Source: Anaerolineales bacterium UBA2181
GTDB taxonomy: Bacteria; Chloroflexota; Anaerolineae; Promineifilales; UBA4811
NCBI GenBank assembly: GCA_002328075.1
Contig: DCVT01000055.1
Coordinates: 19,757 to 83,756 of the forward strand
Direction: 5' to 3'
DNA length: 64,000 bases
The stretch's first letter is position 1. The number at the start of each line of letters is the position of its first letter. This document shows, piece after piece, positions 1 to 7,981 of the stretch. Made by a program: the position numbers and the translations under genes. Under the pieces are notes generated by a model, which was not told where the DNA came from, searched no databases, and was given only the letters and a program-made list of their open reading frames with translations.

Positions 1-519
1 GTCCACCGCTGCCTGCACTTGGCAGTGAAAGGATGCGTTGCCCAGGCTCGGGTCGTCCAGATCGGCGACCTCGGCCGTGAGGCCGACCATTGCCGCATAG
101 TAACCGCCTGAAGATCCGCCACAGGCTGCCAACCGGTCTGGATTCAACCGGTATTCCTGACGGTGGGCCCTCAACCAGCGGATGGCTGCTTTGATGTCCT
201 GCAACCCGGCCGGAAAGGTTGCCTCCCCGCTCAATCGGTAGTTGACACTCACCACTGCATACCCGCGCCCCAGGCCGTCAAGAAACGGATTGACCATGGC
301 ATCGCGCTTGTCACCGATGGCAAAAGCGCCTCCGTGAATATGCAAAACGACCGGGAACGGACCATCCCCTTCCTCGGGCAGGTAGATGTCCAGCTGTTGC
401 GCGGGAGATCGGCCGGCGTAGGGCAGGTCCAGCCATTTGCGGCCGATATGTGAGATATCTGCTTTGGGAATTTGGATGGCCGCCTCATCTACCCGACCGA
501 ATCTCCTGGGTGGCATCAT
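1..519 (-). CDS. alpha/beta hydrolase (BD-FAE/HSL-like esterase), 3' end outside window
   Basis: The frame opens with ATG at 519 behind a GGGAGAG ribosome site and stays open for 173 codons to the left edge, so the catalytic Asp and His lie outside. The visible part shows HIHGGAF, the oxyanion-hole motif of the hormone-sensitive-lipase-like families, and CGGSSGGY, the nucleophile elbow. The last residues (FHCQVQAAVD) match the strand that precedes the acid loop in these esterases. It is the last visible gene of the minus-strand catabolic series, 61 bp after the permease, and probably hydrolyses an ester or lactone linked to the imported compound. The fold is certain from the motifs; the substrate is unknown. 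Confidence 0.85.
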   Translation of the reverse strand, partial: MMPPRRFGRVDEAAIQIPKADISHIGRKWLDLPYAGRSPAQQLDIYLPEEGDGPFPVVLHIHGGAFAIGDKRDAMVNPFLDGLGRGYAVVSVNYRLSGEATFPAGLQDIKAAIRWLRAHRQEYRLNPDRLAACGGSSGGYYAAMVGLTAEVADLDDPSLGNASFHCQVQAAVD

Positions 520-580
520 ATTGCTCTCCCGTCTCTTGGAGTCATGCACTGGAACCTCCGTGGGCCTGCGCTCCCCACCG

Positions 581-1543
581 TTAGCTCTTGGCCAACCTGG
601 AGCGTCGGGCGTTCTTTTGGTATTCATCGAAAGCTACCGCACCCAGCAGAATTGCCCCCCGCACGATGTATTGTGGATAGATTCCCCATCCGGCCAGCTG
701 CATGCCGTTCCCCACGACCGCCAGGACAAAGACCCCGGCCACCAGGGCCGGCACGTTGCCTTCCCCGCCCATGAAGCTGATACCACCGACAATGGCGGCC
801 GTCAGGGCGATGAACTCGGTCCCTGGACCGAAAGACGAATGGGTGGTGTTGGACTTGGAGATCATGACCATGGTGCCAATGGCAACCACAAAGCCACAGA
901 TGGCATACAACGCGACCCGCAAACGGCGGGTGTTGATGCCGGCCAGCCTGGATGCCTCCTCATTGCCACCCAGGGCCATGACTCGAAGACCAAAGATGGT
1001 TTGATAGTAGACAAAGCTGGCCAGGACGACAATCAGCAGGGTCAAGAAAACATCGAAAGGTAGACCGAGGACCTTGCTCTTGGTGATAAAGAGGAACGCT
1101 TCGGGATAGTTGCGGTATGTCTTGGCCTGCGAGATCATGTACGAAATCCCCTGAAAGATCACGCTGGTGGCCAGCGTGGCGATCAGCGGAAAGATCCTGA
1201 TCCGGGTCACGATGATGCCGTTGATCAGGCCCAGCAGTGTTCCCAATACCAACCCGGCAATGATGGCCAGCCACACCGGCTGTTCGTAGATCACCATGAG
1301 CATGGCCGTGACTACACTCACCAGCGACATCTGGTAACCAACGGAGAGGTCAATCCCTCCTCCGATCATCACAAACGAGAGGCCCACTGCCACAATCACA
1401 AAGTAGGTGTTCTGCGATATGATGTTGGTGATGTTGCGTGTCGTCAGAAAGTAGGGGCTGGTAAGTGAAAAGAGGCCTACCAGCGCCAGGAGCACAAAGA
1501 TGACCGTGTATTTTCGAAGGCCACTTGGGTCAAATCTCAACAT
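581..1543 (-). CDS. ABC sugar-type transporter permease (RbsC/BPD_transp_2 family)
   Basis: This 320-residue integral membrane protein has about 8-10 hydrophobic segments. It carries features of ribose/xylose-type permeases: an early VGLSFVMIGGGIDLSVG segment and a later MALGGNEEASRLAGINTRRLR cytoplasmic loop that couples to the ATPase. It starts 5 bp after the ATPase gene and should form the membrane channel with it and the lipoprotein encoded further upstream. The family imports sugars, but relatives carry autoinducer-2, nucleosides or other compounds, so the substrate cannot be read from sequence. The linked CoA-transferase suggests a substrate that becomes a CoA ester, which is an inference. 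Confidence 0.93.
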   Translation of the reverse strand: MLRFDPSGLRKYTVIFVLLALVGLFSLTSPYFLTTRNITNIISQNTYFVIVAVGLSFVMIGGGIDLSVGYQMSLVSVVTAMLMVIYEQPVWLAIIAGLVLGTLLGLINGIIVTRIRIFPLIATLATSVIFQGISYMISQAKTYRNYPEAFLFITKSKVLGLPFDVFLTLLIVVLASFVYYQTIFGLRVMALGGNEEASRLAGINTRRLRVALYAICGFVVAIGTMVMISKSNTTHSSFGPGTEFIALTAAIVGGISFMGGEGNVPALVAGVFVLAVVGNGMQLAGWGIYPQYIVRGAILLGAVAFDEYQKNARRSRLAKS

Positions 1544-1548
1544 GGGCT

Positions 1549-2337
1549 TTATCCAAAGGACTGGAATTCCACGGACGGCGCATTAATGCCGTTGGGATCC
1601 TTGCCCCGGACGATCATGGTCACCACATCGTCCAACGTGACCTGGCTGACGTCCAGGACCGCCTGCCTTTGCCCGCCTTTCAGGACGAACACGCGGTCTG
1701 CAATGGCCAGGATATCCGGGATGCGTTGGGTGATGAGCAGGATGGACAGCCCTCTTTCCTTCAGGTTGCGAATCAGGCTGAGCAGTTTGCCCGCCTCGGT
1801 GACACCCAGGGCCGCCGTGGGTTCATCCATGATCAGGATCTTGGACTGGAACGCGATGGCCCGAGCGCAGGCAACCATCTGGCGCTGACCTCCGGACATC
1901 CGGGCGACATTGAGCCTGGGCGATTTGATGTCGACGCGCAGCTCTTGGATCAACTCCTCCGCCTTTTTGTACATGCTCTTCTTGTCCAGCATCAAGCCCA
2001 AGGGACCACGGGAGTATTCGCGGCCGACAAAGATGTTTCGGGCCACGTCCAGGTTGTTGAACAGCGCCAGGTCCTGGTAGATCATGCCGATGCCCAGGTT
2101 GTACGCGTCCTGCGGGTTGTGTAGGTGAACCTTGCGCCCCTCGACATAGATCTCGCCCTCATCCGCCAGATACGCACCGGACAGAATCTTCATGAGCGTT
2201 GACTTGCCGGCGCCATTGTCTCCCACAATCCCCATGATCTCACCCGGGCGCAGTTCCAGGTCCACCCCTTTGAGGGCGTGAATACCGCCGAAACGCTTGC
2301 CGATGCCCCTCATCTCGACGACGTAATCCGATTTCAT
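1549..2337 (-). CDS. ABC sugar-type transporter ATP-binding protein (single ATPase domain)
   Basis: This 262-residue ATPase has a Walker A (GDNGAGKS, about residues 39-46), a signature MSGGQRQ, and a Walker B ILIMDEPTAAL. It contains one nucleotide-binding domain, as in FrcA, whereas RbsA and XylG carry two, so it probably works as a homodimer. The switch-loop His that normally follows Walker B (ITH or VSH) is Gln204 here (LLITQRI, codon CAA at 1728-1726). All other catalytic motifs are intact. It is translated between the lipoprotein gene, from which a hairpin separates it, and the permease. The GTP/ATP cycle powers uptake of the substrate bound by the lipoprotein. Confidence 0.93.
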   Translation of the reverse strand: MKSDYVVEMRGIGKRFGGIHALKGVDLELRPGEIMGIVGDNGAGKSTLMKILSGAYLADEGEIYVEGRKVHLHNPQDAYNLGIGMIYQDLALFNNLDVARNIFVGREYSRGPLGLMLDKKSMYKKAEELIQELRVDIKSPRLNVARMSGGQRQMVACARAIAFQSKILIMDEPTAALGVTEAGKLLSLIRNLKERGLSILLITQRIPDILAIADRVFVLKGGQRQAVLDVSQVTLDDVVTMIVRGKDPNGINAPSVEFQSFG

Positions 2338-2446
2338 GCTAGAAACCCACTTGTGTGTCCCAACGTCCGAGGACTCGCAGCCGGTTCGTCAAGGATACCA
2401 TCCCACGTCCGATTTGCTAACCAAGCCATCGCTGCAGTCAAAACGC

Positions 2447-2488
2447 CAGGGCTGGGTAGAACCGTTTCGGTTCAAGAACCCAGCCCTG
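2447..2488 (-). terminator. bipartite hairpin between binding-protein and ATPase genes (attenuator-like)
   Basis: Perfect 11-bp arms CAGGGCTGGGT (2447-2457) and ACCCAGCCCTG (2478-2488) enclose a second 5-bp stem GAACC/GGTTC. In the minus-strand transcript the hairpin follows the binding-protein stop by 70 nt and is trailed by a short TTTT run. Such hairpins in binding-protein operons commonly stop most transcripts or protect the upstream message, so more lipoprotein is made than ATPase and permease. That role is inferred here. Confidence 0.6.
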
Positions 2489-2558
2489 ACGCCCTGCTGC
2501 CAGAGGTCTGGCGTCCAACAAACCGCCGATCACTCTGGCCCGATTGATCCGGCCGACT

Positions 2559-3776
2559 TTAGGGTGTGCCGCTAATGACGCCGGAATTGGCGACCGGCAC
2601 CACACTGAGTTGGCCATCCACCGCCGTCGCCAGCGCGAGAGGATCCCACGTGATCTCGGGATAATCCTCACCCGCCAGCATCTTGGCGGCGATGCCGACC
2701 GTGGTCCCGGGTAGATCCCCACCACCAAAGGCAACCGCGCCGCGAAAGACGCCCTTGCCCTGGGAGGACTCGATGATTGCATCCGCCTCCGGGCCGAACA
2801 TACCGACGCCAAAGACCGCGACCTCGTCCAGGTTCTTGATCACGCTGGTGGCGCCTTTGTCGTACTCATCCATGATTGCCTTGGAGGCGCCGGCTCCGCC
2901 GTCCGATGCGTAGGCAATCACGAGTCGCACCCCGGGGTTGGTCGTCAGCACGTTCTGCATCGCCGTCTGTCCCGCCTGGAACATCTCGGCCGACGGAGTC
3001 TGCACTATCTTGACCGCCGGGCAGTAGACCGGGTTCGGGACCTTGTCGTTGTCCGATTTGCCGGCCAGCAGATTGCCCTTGTCGTCCGAGATCGGCGTTC
3101 CTTGCGCATCAATGAGTTCGCCCGAGGCAATCTTCAAGTAGGGCTCGCTGATCATCAAGAGCCCGTTGGAGCGTTCGATGGCCTCCGGATTCAGCGACGA
3201 GAGGAACACGGCCGTCTCAATCGAATCGGGGGCGGCGTCTGGATAGGTCTTTTCCACCCACTGCTTGGCCAGGAGGGCCGCATATTCGCCGGCCAGGAAC
3301 TGATCAATCTTCATGACGGCGTCACGCCCGGACGCGCCGGGTTCGCCTCCGGCCACCATGATCATGACACCGGCAGCGCGGGCCGCTTCCAGCTTGGGCA
3401 GCAGGCTGCTGGCTTCTACCGACATCACGAACATGAACTTGGCCTTCATGGCAGTATAGTTCTCTACCTGGGTTGCCTGCGTGTTGGGATTGCCATCGGC
3501 GCTGGCCACCTGGACGTTGTACTCGTCGGCAAACGTCTGTTCAAAGGCGCCGCTCAACGCCAGCATTAGTGGATTGTCCAGGGCGGGCAGCGCCACGGCG
3601 ATGATCTCCTTCTCAGCCGGGGCTGGCGGCACCGCGGTTGGCGGCACTGCGGTTGGCGGCACCGCGGTGGGTGGCACCGCCGTCGGTGGCACGGCGGTTG
3701 CCGTGGCGCCGCAAGCTGCCAGCGCCAGCATCAGGGAAAACGCGGCGATTGCCGCAACGTTCATGTGTCTTTTCAT
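2559..3776 (-). CDS. sugar-type ABC transporter substrate-binding lipoprotein
   Basis: The 405-residue product begins with a lipoprotein signal peptide (lipobox LAAC, Cys22), followed by five PPTAV units that form a linker to the membrane. The rest has the two-lobed Peripla_BP_4-like layout: the region IIAVALPALDNPLMLALSGAFEQ opens lobe 1 and a Cys pair occurs mid-protein. AAGGAG lies a few bases before ATG 3776. It is the first transporter gene and captures the solute outside the cell for the permease and ATPase encoded downstream. The substrate is not identifiable. The PPTAV linker is encoded by near-identical 15-bp tandem units at about 3630-3705, a site that could vary in length. Confidence 0.9.
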   Translation of the reverse strand: MKRHMNVAAIAAFSLMLALAACGATATAVPPTAVPPTAVPPTAVPPTAVPPAPAEKEIIAVALPALDNPLMLALSGAFEQTFADEYNVQVASADGNPNTQATQVENYTAMKAKFMFVMSVEASSLLPKLEAARAAGVMIMVAGGEPGASGRDAVMKIDQFLAGEYAALLAKQWVEKTYPDAAPDSIETAVFLSSLNPEAIERSNGLLMISEPYLKIASGELIDAQGTPISDDKGNLLAGKSDNDKVPNPVYCPAVKIVQTPSAEMFQAGQTAMQNVLTTNPGVRLVIAYASDGGAGASKAIMDEYDKGATSVIKNLDEVAVFGVGMFGPEADAIIESSQGKGVFRGAVAFGGGDLPGTTVGIAAKMLAGEDYPEITWDPLALATAVDGQLSVVPVANSGVISGTP

Positions 3777-3809
3777 CTTCCTTCTCCTTACCTTACAACC
3801 TGTCGGTCG

Positions 3810-3839
3810 ATTATCCTAGCAAAGAAACCACACTGTCCT
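3810..3839 (-). promoter_or_regulatory. candidate promoter for the transporter genes
   Basis: Read on the minus strand, AGGACA (3839-3834), an 18-bp spacer and GATAAT (3815-3810) resemble a sigma-70 promoter, 34 bp before the binding-protein start. It would let the transporter be expressed separately from the upstream CoA-transferase genes. Only four of six -35 bases match consensus. Confidence 0.4.
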
Positions 3840-3917
3840 GACGATTACCTGCATCCAAACCAGACCCTTGTTCCTCCTGTCCCATTCTCCTCCTTTCCCG
3901 TTACCAGGCCCTGCGGG

Positions 3918-4682
3918 CTAGCCCATGTACATTCCCTGCGGATCGATGACTTCCCGGATCAGGCGAACCTGCTCGCGGGTGGGTGGCTGGGTGTAGGGCA
4001 CGTGCTGCAGAACGGCCGGGGCGAAACCCATGGTACCCAGCACGTCGTCCAGCGTGTTTCCGGGGTGGATGGACAGCACGGTCATCTGCCTGGTCTCTGG
4101 ATGGAATCCAAAGATCGCCTTGTCGGTGATCACCCGGCTGGGACCCCCGTGCAACCCGGCTCGCTCCCGGCTGTCGCCGCCGGCGAGGTAACCGGGACTG
4201 GTGACGAACGAAATGGCCGGTTTGAGCTTGCGCGCCTCGTGGCGCATGATGATGATGGTCCGCCGGGCGCAGGATGCGATGTCGTTGGCGCCACCACTGC
4301 CGACCATGTGGCGAAACGTGGCGCGCGGGTCCCCCAGGAGCGTGGTATTGAGGTTGCCGTAAGGATCGGTTTCCAGGCCGCCCAGGAATCCCACATCCAC
4401 CAAACCCTTGTGCAGAATCGCTCCCAGGATGTCGACAAAGCTGCTCAACACCGTGGCCCGGTGCCAGACCCTCGGATCCGCCAGACCCACGCCGCAGTCG
4501 ACCGGTTCTGGATCAATGACGCCCAACTCGAAAAGGATGGTCATGTTGGGCGCGTGGGTCTGCTTGGCCAGGAAAGACGCGACAACCGGCAGGCCCAATC
4601 CGACTGCCACGACCTCGCGATCCTGCAACTCGCGGGCGCCGGCAACCGCCATGAGCTCAGAAGGGGTGTAGTCCAGTTCCAT
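3918..4682 (-). CDS. CoA-transferase subunit B (glutaconate CoA-transferase-like)
   Basis: The 254-residue protein matches the beta subunit of class I CoA-transferases. It has the early VAVGLGLPVVAS segment and FELGVIDPEP, in which Glu52 sits where the catalytic glutamate (Glu54 of the glutaconate enzyme) forms the CoA thioester. Later segments VDVGFLGGLETDPYGNLN and GSGGANDIAS are also typical. It follows subunit A by 15 bp and should form an (AB)2 enzyme moving CoA between acyl groups, which activates a carboxylic acid for degradation. Because the catalytic Glu is kept, it is more likely a true transferase than an IpdB-like hydrolase, which lacks it. The acid is unknown. Confidence 0.88.
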   Translation of the reverse strand: MELDYTPSELMAVAGARELQDREVVAVGLGLPVVASFLAKQTHAPNMTILFELGVIDPEPVDCGVGLADPRVWHRATVLSSFVDILGAILHKGLVDVGFLGGLETDPYGNLNTTLLGDPRATFRHMVGSGGANDIASCARRTIIIMRHEARKLKPAISFVTSPGYLAGGDSRERAGLHGGPSRVITDKAIFGFHPETRQMTVLSIHPGNTLDDVLGTMGFAPAVLQHVPYTQPPTREQVRLIREVIDPQGMYMG

Positions 4683-4697
4683 TGCTGATCTCGCTCC

Positions 4698-5597
4698 TCA
4701 GTATCCCAGGGTTGGGTCCGCCCGAAGGGGGTCTAGCCGGTCAATCCCACCGACGCGCTTGAGGTACTCCTGGTGATCCTTGACGCCATAAACCAGGTGA
4801 TCGAGATAGGCCCGAAAGGTGTCGGGTGTGCGAGCCGCCTGGACATAGTTCTCGATCTGCCGGGCGTCATAGTCGTACGCTCGATAGACCGATGTCGGGT
4901 GGGCGGCAAAGGGCAGCTCTACCACGTGCGAAACCAGGAGGCCGGGAATGACCGTTTGCTCCGGGTTCTGGCGGATGGCGTCGTTTGATATGATTTCCTC
5001 GGCGATGACGATGGTGCGCTTGCTCGCCCGGACTTGTTCGGGATTGTCCCACCGTGGTCCGAGGATGCGGGCATTGCCCTCCTGGTCGGCGCACTGAACC
5101 TGGACCACGGCCACGTCGGGAAGGAGCGGTTTGAGCGTCAGCCAGCTTTCGCCGGAAAACGGATCGGTGATCGTGGCCACGTCGGAGCCTGTCTGCTCCT
5201 CGATCCGCTTGATCAGGTCCGAACCGCGCAGCGAGCGGATGGGGATGAAGGGCAGGCCCAGTGAGCCGGCCAGGTAGCGAAAGGTGACGGACAGGCTGCT
5301 GTATTCCTCCGCCTGCAGCCCGCCGGATTCGATGCCCCGGTTCACGCATGTGAGCCGACCAAAACGGTCCAGCGAGCCGCCGCCATAGATGACGCGATCG
5401 ACCGCGCCTGCCCCCACCAACAGGTCCATGTCCATTGCCCCCACGCACTGTGAGATGGTCAGCCCCCGGATGCCCTGACGGATGACCTCGCGCGCGAACG
5501 CCATGGTGCAGCGCGAGATGGCAAACCCCGAAAGAGCCAGGTGCGCTCCGGAGGGAATAGAGCCAACCGCTTCCGCCAGCGTCGTCAGCTTGGTCAT
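4698..5597 (-). CDS. CoA-transferase subunit A (glutaconate CoA-transferase-like)
   Basis: This 299-residue protein is the alpha partner of the enzyme encoded directly downstream. It opens with LAEAVGSIPSGAHLALSGFAISRCTMAFAREVIRQG, typical of the first strand-helix unit, and has the glycine-rich QCVGAMDMDLLVGAGAVDRVIYGGGSLD region where CoA is bound. The length fits GctA-type subunits (about 300-320). It starts at ATG 5597, 9 bp after the stop of the 154-aa gene, consistent with co-transcription from the nitroreductase promoter. Possible substrates are dicarboxylic or ring-cleavage products. Confidence 0.88.
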   Translation of the reverse strand: MTKLTTLAEAVGSIPSGAHLALSGFAISRCTMAFAREVIRQGIRGLTISQCVGAMDMDLLVGAGAVDRVIYGGGSLDRFGRLTCVNRGIESGGLQAEEYSSLSVTFRYLAGSLGLPFIPIRSLRGSDLIKRIEEQTGSDVATITDPFSGESWLTLKPLLPDVAVVQVQCADQEGNARILGPRWDNPEQVRASKRTIVIAEEIISNDAIRQNPEQTVIPGLLVSHVVELPFAAHPTSVYRAYDYDARQIENYVQAARTPDTFRAYLDHLVYGVKDHQEYLKRVGGIDRLDPLRADPTLGY

Positions 5598-5606
5598 GCT
5601 TGCCTC

Positions 5607-6071
5607 TTAACGGAGCGTGGGTCGCTGATCGAACAGCACCAGCAGCAGGTGGCAGGCGCCTTCCACCAGCTTGATCTCGGCCAGCTCGACCGGCCGATCC
5701 AGCTTTTCTTCGATGGCCAGCACCATCAAGTTAGCCGGCACGCAGGTGAATGGTTCGATGCCATGCGCTACCATCTTTTCCTCGATCGGCCGGTGTACGC
5801 AGCCTTCCAGCTGTACCCGCAGGAGCCGATCCTCCCGGTTGTGGGCCACCTGGTCCGCAATCCCCTCACGTTTGAGCTTGTCTTCAATCACCTGGAGAAT
5901 TGAGTCCACATCCGTGGACTGGATCAGCGGAAGGCACTTTTCCTGCAGGAACTGGCGCCCAACCGTTGTCGTTCGAAAGCGCGCTCCCCGGCCGCGCTCG
6001 TCCCAGAAGGCCTTTTCTAGCTCGTACAGAAGACCGTTGGCGTAATCCAGAGGAATGGTTTTGTCGCTCAT
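5607..6071 (-). CDS. 154-aa protein of unknown function in the catabolic operon
   Basis: The frame could open further upstream, but ATG 6071 is chosen because its ATGA overlaps the nitroreductase stop and the protein then begins MSDKTIPLDYANGLL. It is soluble, with four cysteines, three of them in the C-terminal half (EGC, FTC, GAC). The length and the Cys-rich C-terminal half loosely recall V4R or hydrocarbon-binding domains, but this is too weak to name it. Its place between a flavoenzyme and a CoA-transferase suggests a role in the same pathway, perhaps ligand sensing or as a small enzyme subunit. I do not recognise the family. Confidence 0.8.
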   Translation of the reverse strand: MSDKTIPLDYANGLLYELEKAFWDERGRGARFRTTTVGRQFLQEKCLPLIQSTDVDSILQVIEDKLKREGIADQVAHNREDRLLRVQLEGCVHRPIEEKMVAHGIEPFTCVPANLMVLAIEEKLDRPVELAEIKLVEGACHLLLVLFDQRPTLR

Positions 6072-6742
6072 GGCTGTTCCTTGATGTAGGGCTCTCCCCA
6101 TTTTTCCGCGAAAACCAGGGATTGGAGTGGCAACCGGGGGCGGGGCCGGTGGGACCGCGCCGGATGTCCGACGGAGAGAATGCTGACCGCCTTGAATCCT
6201 TCCGGAATGCCCAGCAGGGCCTTGATCCGCTCCTCGTCCCGGATGTCTATGCAGGGGGCGATCACCCAGCATGCACCCAATCCTAGCGAAGTGACCATCA
6301 ACAGCATGTTCTCAATGGCGGCCGACGTATCAAAAGGCATGTCCCAGACGTCCTTCTTGCCGCAGACGACGATGCTTACCGGGGCATCTGCCAGAAAGGC
6401 AGAGACTTGACCGGAGGTCAGCTTTTCGAACGCAGCGCGCTTTTTGGCCTCGTCCTGCAGCGTCGCAAAGCGTTCCTGCATCCGTTTCGTAACATACTCG
6501 GCGGTGAACCGGCGGCCGCTGCCACCGCCCGCCAGGGCCCCCAGACGAGTGCGGGTCTCTGCGTCCTTGACGACGATGAATCGCCAGGGCTGCGCGTTCT
6601 CGCCTGAAGGCGCCTGCCGGCCTGCCTCCAATATCTGCAAAAGGTCTTGGTCTGAGATGGGCTCGGCCGTATAGTCCCGGATGCTGCGACGATCCTGAAT
6701 CACCTTCATGGTTGCCTGGGCCAGGTTATCGATTTCGGACAC
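6068..6742 (-). CDS. nitroreductase-family FMN oxidoreductase
   Basis: The 224-residue product has the family's N-terminal FMN-binding signature DRRSIRDYTAEPI, then EAGRQAPSGENAQPWRFIVV and the later MVTSLGLGACWVIAP segment. It probably uses FMN and NAD(P)H and works as a homodimer. The start is GTG 6742, with GGAGGAGG upstream on the minus strand. As the first gene behind the consensus promoter at 6858-6830 it heads the whole minus-strand series. Family members reduce nitro groups, quinones and enones or dehydrogenate cyclic compounds, so a redox step on the imported substrate is plausible. That link is inferred from position only. Confidence 0.92.
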   Translation of the reverse strand: MSEIDNLAQATMKVIQDRRSIRDYTAEPISDQDLLQILEAGRQAPSGENAQPWRFIVVKDAETRTRLGALAGGGSGRRFTAEYVTKRMQERFATLQDEAKKRAAFEKLTSGQVSAFLADAPVSIVVCGKKDVWDMPFDTSAAIENMLLMVTSLGLGACWVIAPCIDIRDEERIKALLGIPEGFKAVSILSVGHPARSHRPRPRLPLQSLVFAEKWGEPYIKEQP

Positions 6743-6829
6743 CTTTCAACCTCCTCCGCGGGCCTCATCCATTCTATGATCTTTCGGGGTTGCACCTGAT
6801 GAAACCCAGTCTTGTACAACGATACTCAT

Positions 6830-6858
6830 AGTATAGGACAGTTCGGACAGTTTGTCAA
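6830..6858 (-). promoter_or_regulatory. consensus sigma-70 promoter of the nitroreductase/CoA-transferase series
   Basis: On the minus strand TTGACA (6858-6853), a 17-bp spacer and TATACT (6835-6830) give a near-perfect promoter, with transcription expected near 6823, about 80 nt before the GTG start. The -10 lies inside a short palindrome, ATACT CAT AGTAT (6822-6834), that could be a second repressor site. Confidence 0.82.
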
Positions 6859-6868
6859 TAGCTTGACA
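6853..6868. promoter_or_regulatory. palindromic operator formed by the two divergent -35 boxes
   Basis: TGTCAA TAGC TTGACA is a perfect 6-4-6 inverted repeat. Its left arm is the -35 of the minus-strand promoter and its right arm the -35 of the plus-strand promoter. A dimeric regulator bound here would block both directions. The IclR gene just downstream is the obvious candidate. Confidence 0.65.
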
Positions 6869-6891
6869 CCCGGTTGGTCGTGTGCTATGGT
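6863..6891 (+). promoter_or_regulatory. promoter of the IclR-type regulator gene
   Basis: TTGACA (6863-6868), a 17-bp spacer and TATGGT (6886-6891) form a plus-strand promoter. Any start codon before about 6898 is therefore unlikely, which favours GTG 6955 for the regulator. Confidence 0.75.
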
Positions 6892-6954
6892 ATGCTGCGT
6901 CGCGCGGTTCCGCGCTGTGCAACCAGGTCTGGCAAACAAGAGGCAACTCTGACC

Positions 6955-7752
6955 GTGAGCGAATCAATCCGAGCTGTGGAAAGGGCACTGGACGTCCTCA
7001 TGTGCTTCTCCCGGCAGACACCCCAATTGACCATGACGCAGATTGCCGAGCAGGTGGGCATGCACAAGAGCACTGTGCACCGTTTGTTGGGCACGCTGGA
7101 GCGGAAACGTTTCGTACAACGGGACCCGGCCACGGGGCTCTACCGTCTTGGTCTTCGCCTGCTCCAGATGGCTTATCTGACGCTGGAGCACAACGATCTG
7201 CGTCGGTTGGCGACCCCCTTCCTCCGCCGCCTGGTCGAGTCGCACCGCGAAACGGTCGACCTTTCTGTCTTGGAGGATGCCGACATCATTTTCCTGGAGG
7301 TGGTCGAAAGCCCGCAGCGGGTCAAATTGGCGGCGGCGGTGGGTCAGCGTCTACCTGCCTTTGCCACCGCGTCCGGAAAGGCCATCATGGCCCACATGGC
7401 GGACGAGGCCGTCGGCCGTATTCTGGAGCGTGGAATGCCCGCGTACACACCCTTGACCCCGCGCTCGGTTGAGCTGTTTTACGAGGACCTGCGCCAGGCG
7501 CGAGAGCAGGGTTTTGCTCTTTCGGTGGAGGAATTCGAGGATGGTATCAATGCCGTAGCGGCTCCAATCCTTGACGGGAGCGGTCGGCCGCTGGCAGCGG
7601 TTGCCACGGCCGGCCCGACTTACCGACTGACTCCAGAGCGCATGCTGGAAATCGGCAGCCTGGTCCTGGCTACCGCTCGCGACATTGCCCGCGAGTTCGA
7701 GATGGCAGCCCACCAGGAGCCGCGGTCGCCTGAACCGCTGTCCGCGGGTTAG
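6955..7752 (+). CDS. IclR-family transcriptional regulator
   Basis: The frame is open from ATG 6874, but that codon lies inside the promoter spacer, so GTG 6955 is chosen, preceded by AAGAGG. This gives 265 residues, the normal IclR size. The N-terminal winged helix (LTMTQIAEQVGMHKSTVHRLL) binds DNA. The C-terminal effector domain shows FATASGKAIMAHM and FALSVEEFEDGINAVAAPI, which line the ligand pocket in this family. IclR proteins usually regulate the neighbouring catabolic operon and themselves and are released by a pathway intermediate. Here the divergent operon and the shared palindrome fit that scheme well. The effector is unknown. Confidence 0.93.
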   Translation: MSESIRAVERALDVLMCFSRQTPQLTMTQIAEQVGMHKSTVHRLLGTLERKRFVQRDPATGLYRLGLRLLQMAYLTLEHNDLRRLATPFLRRLVESHRETVDLSVLEDADIIFLEVVESPQRVKLAAAVGQRLPAFATASGKAIMAHMADEAVGRILERGMPAYTPLTPRSVELFYEDLRQAREQGFALSVEEFEDGINAVAAPILDGSGRPLAAVATAGPTYRLTPERMLEIGSLVLATARDIAREFEMAAHQEPRSPEPLSAG

Positions 7753-7981
7753 AACCTGGGTTTGTCAGCGTGTTTCCGGAGGCCGGTCAACGGCGCTAAA
7801 CAGTGTTGGAATCCACCTCGTCGATCGAGCGCCGGTACAGCCGGCGGGAGTTGGCCCCGTCCACTGAAGCCGAGCTCCAGGCGCCGGCGGAATCCATCGA
7901 CTGGTTGCGCGGGTTGGCGCCACTCGGCACGCCGGCACGCCCGGCCGTATGCGGTCCGCTATGCCGGGCCGTGGTAACGCC

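Noticed and set aside
3630..3705. PPTAV tandem coding repeat as a regulatory or mobile repeat
   Set aside because: It is in frame behind the lipidated Cys and is an ordinary Pro/Thr linker of a Chloroflexi lipoprotein.
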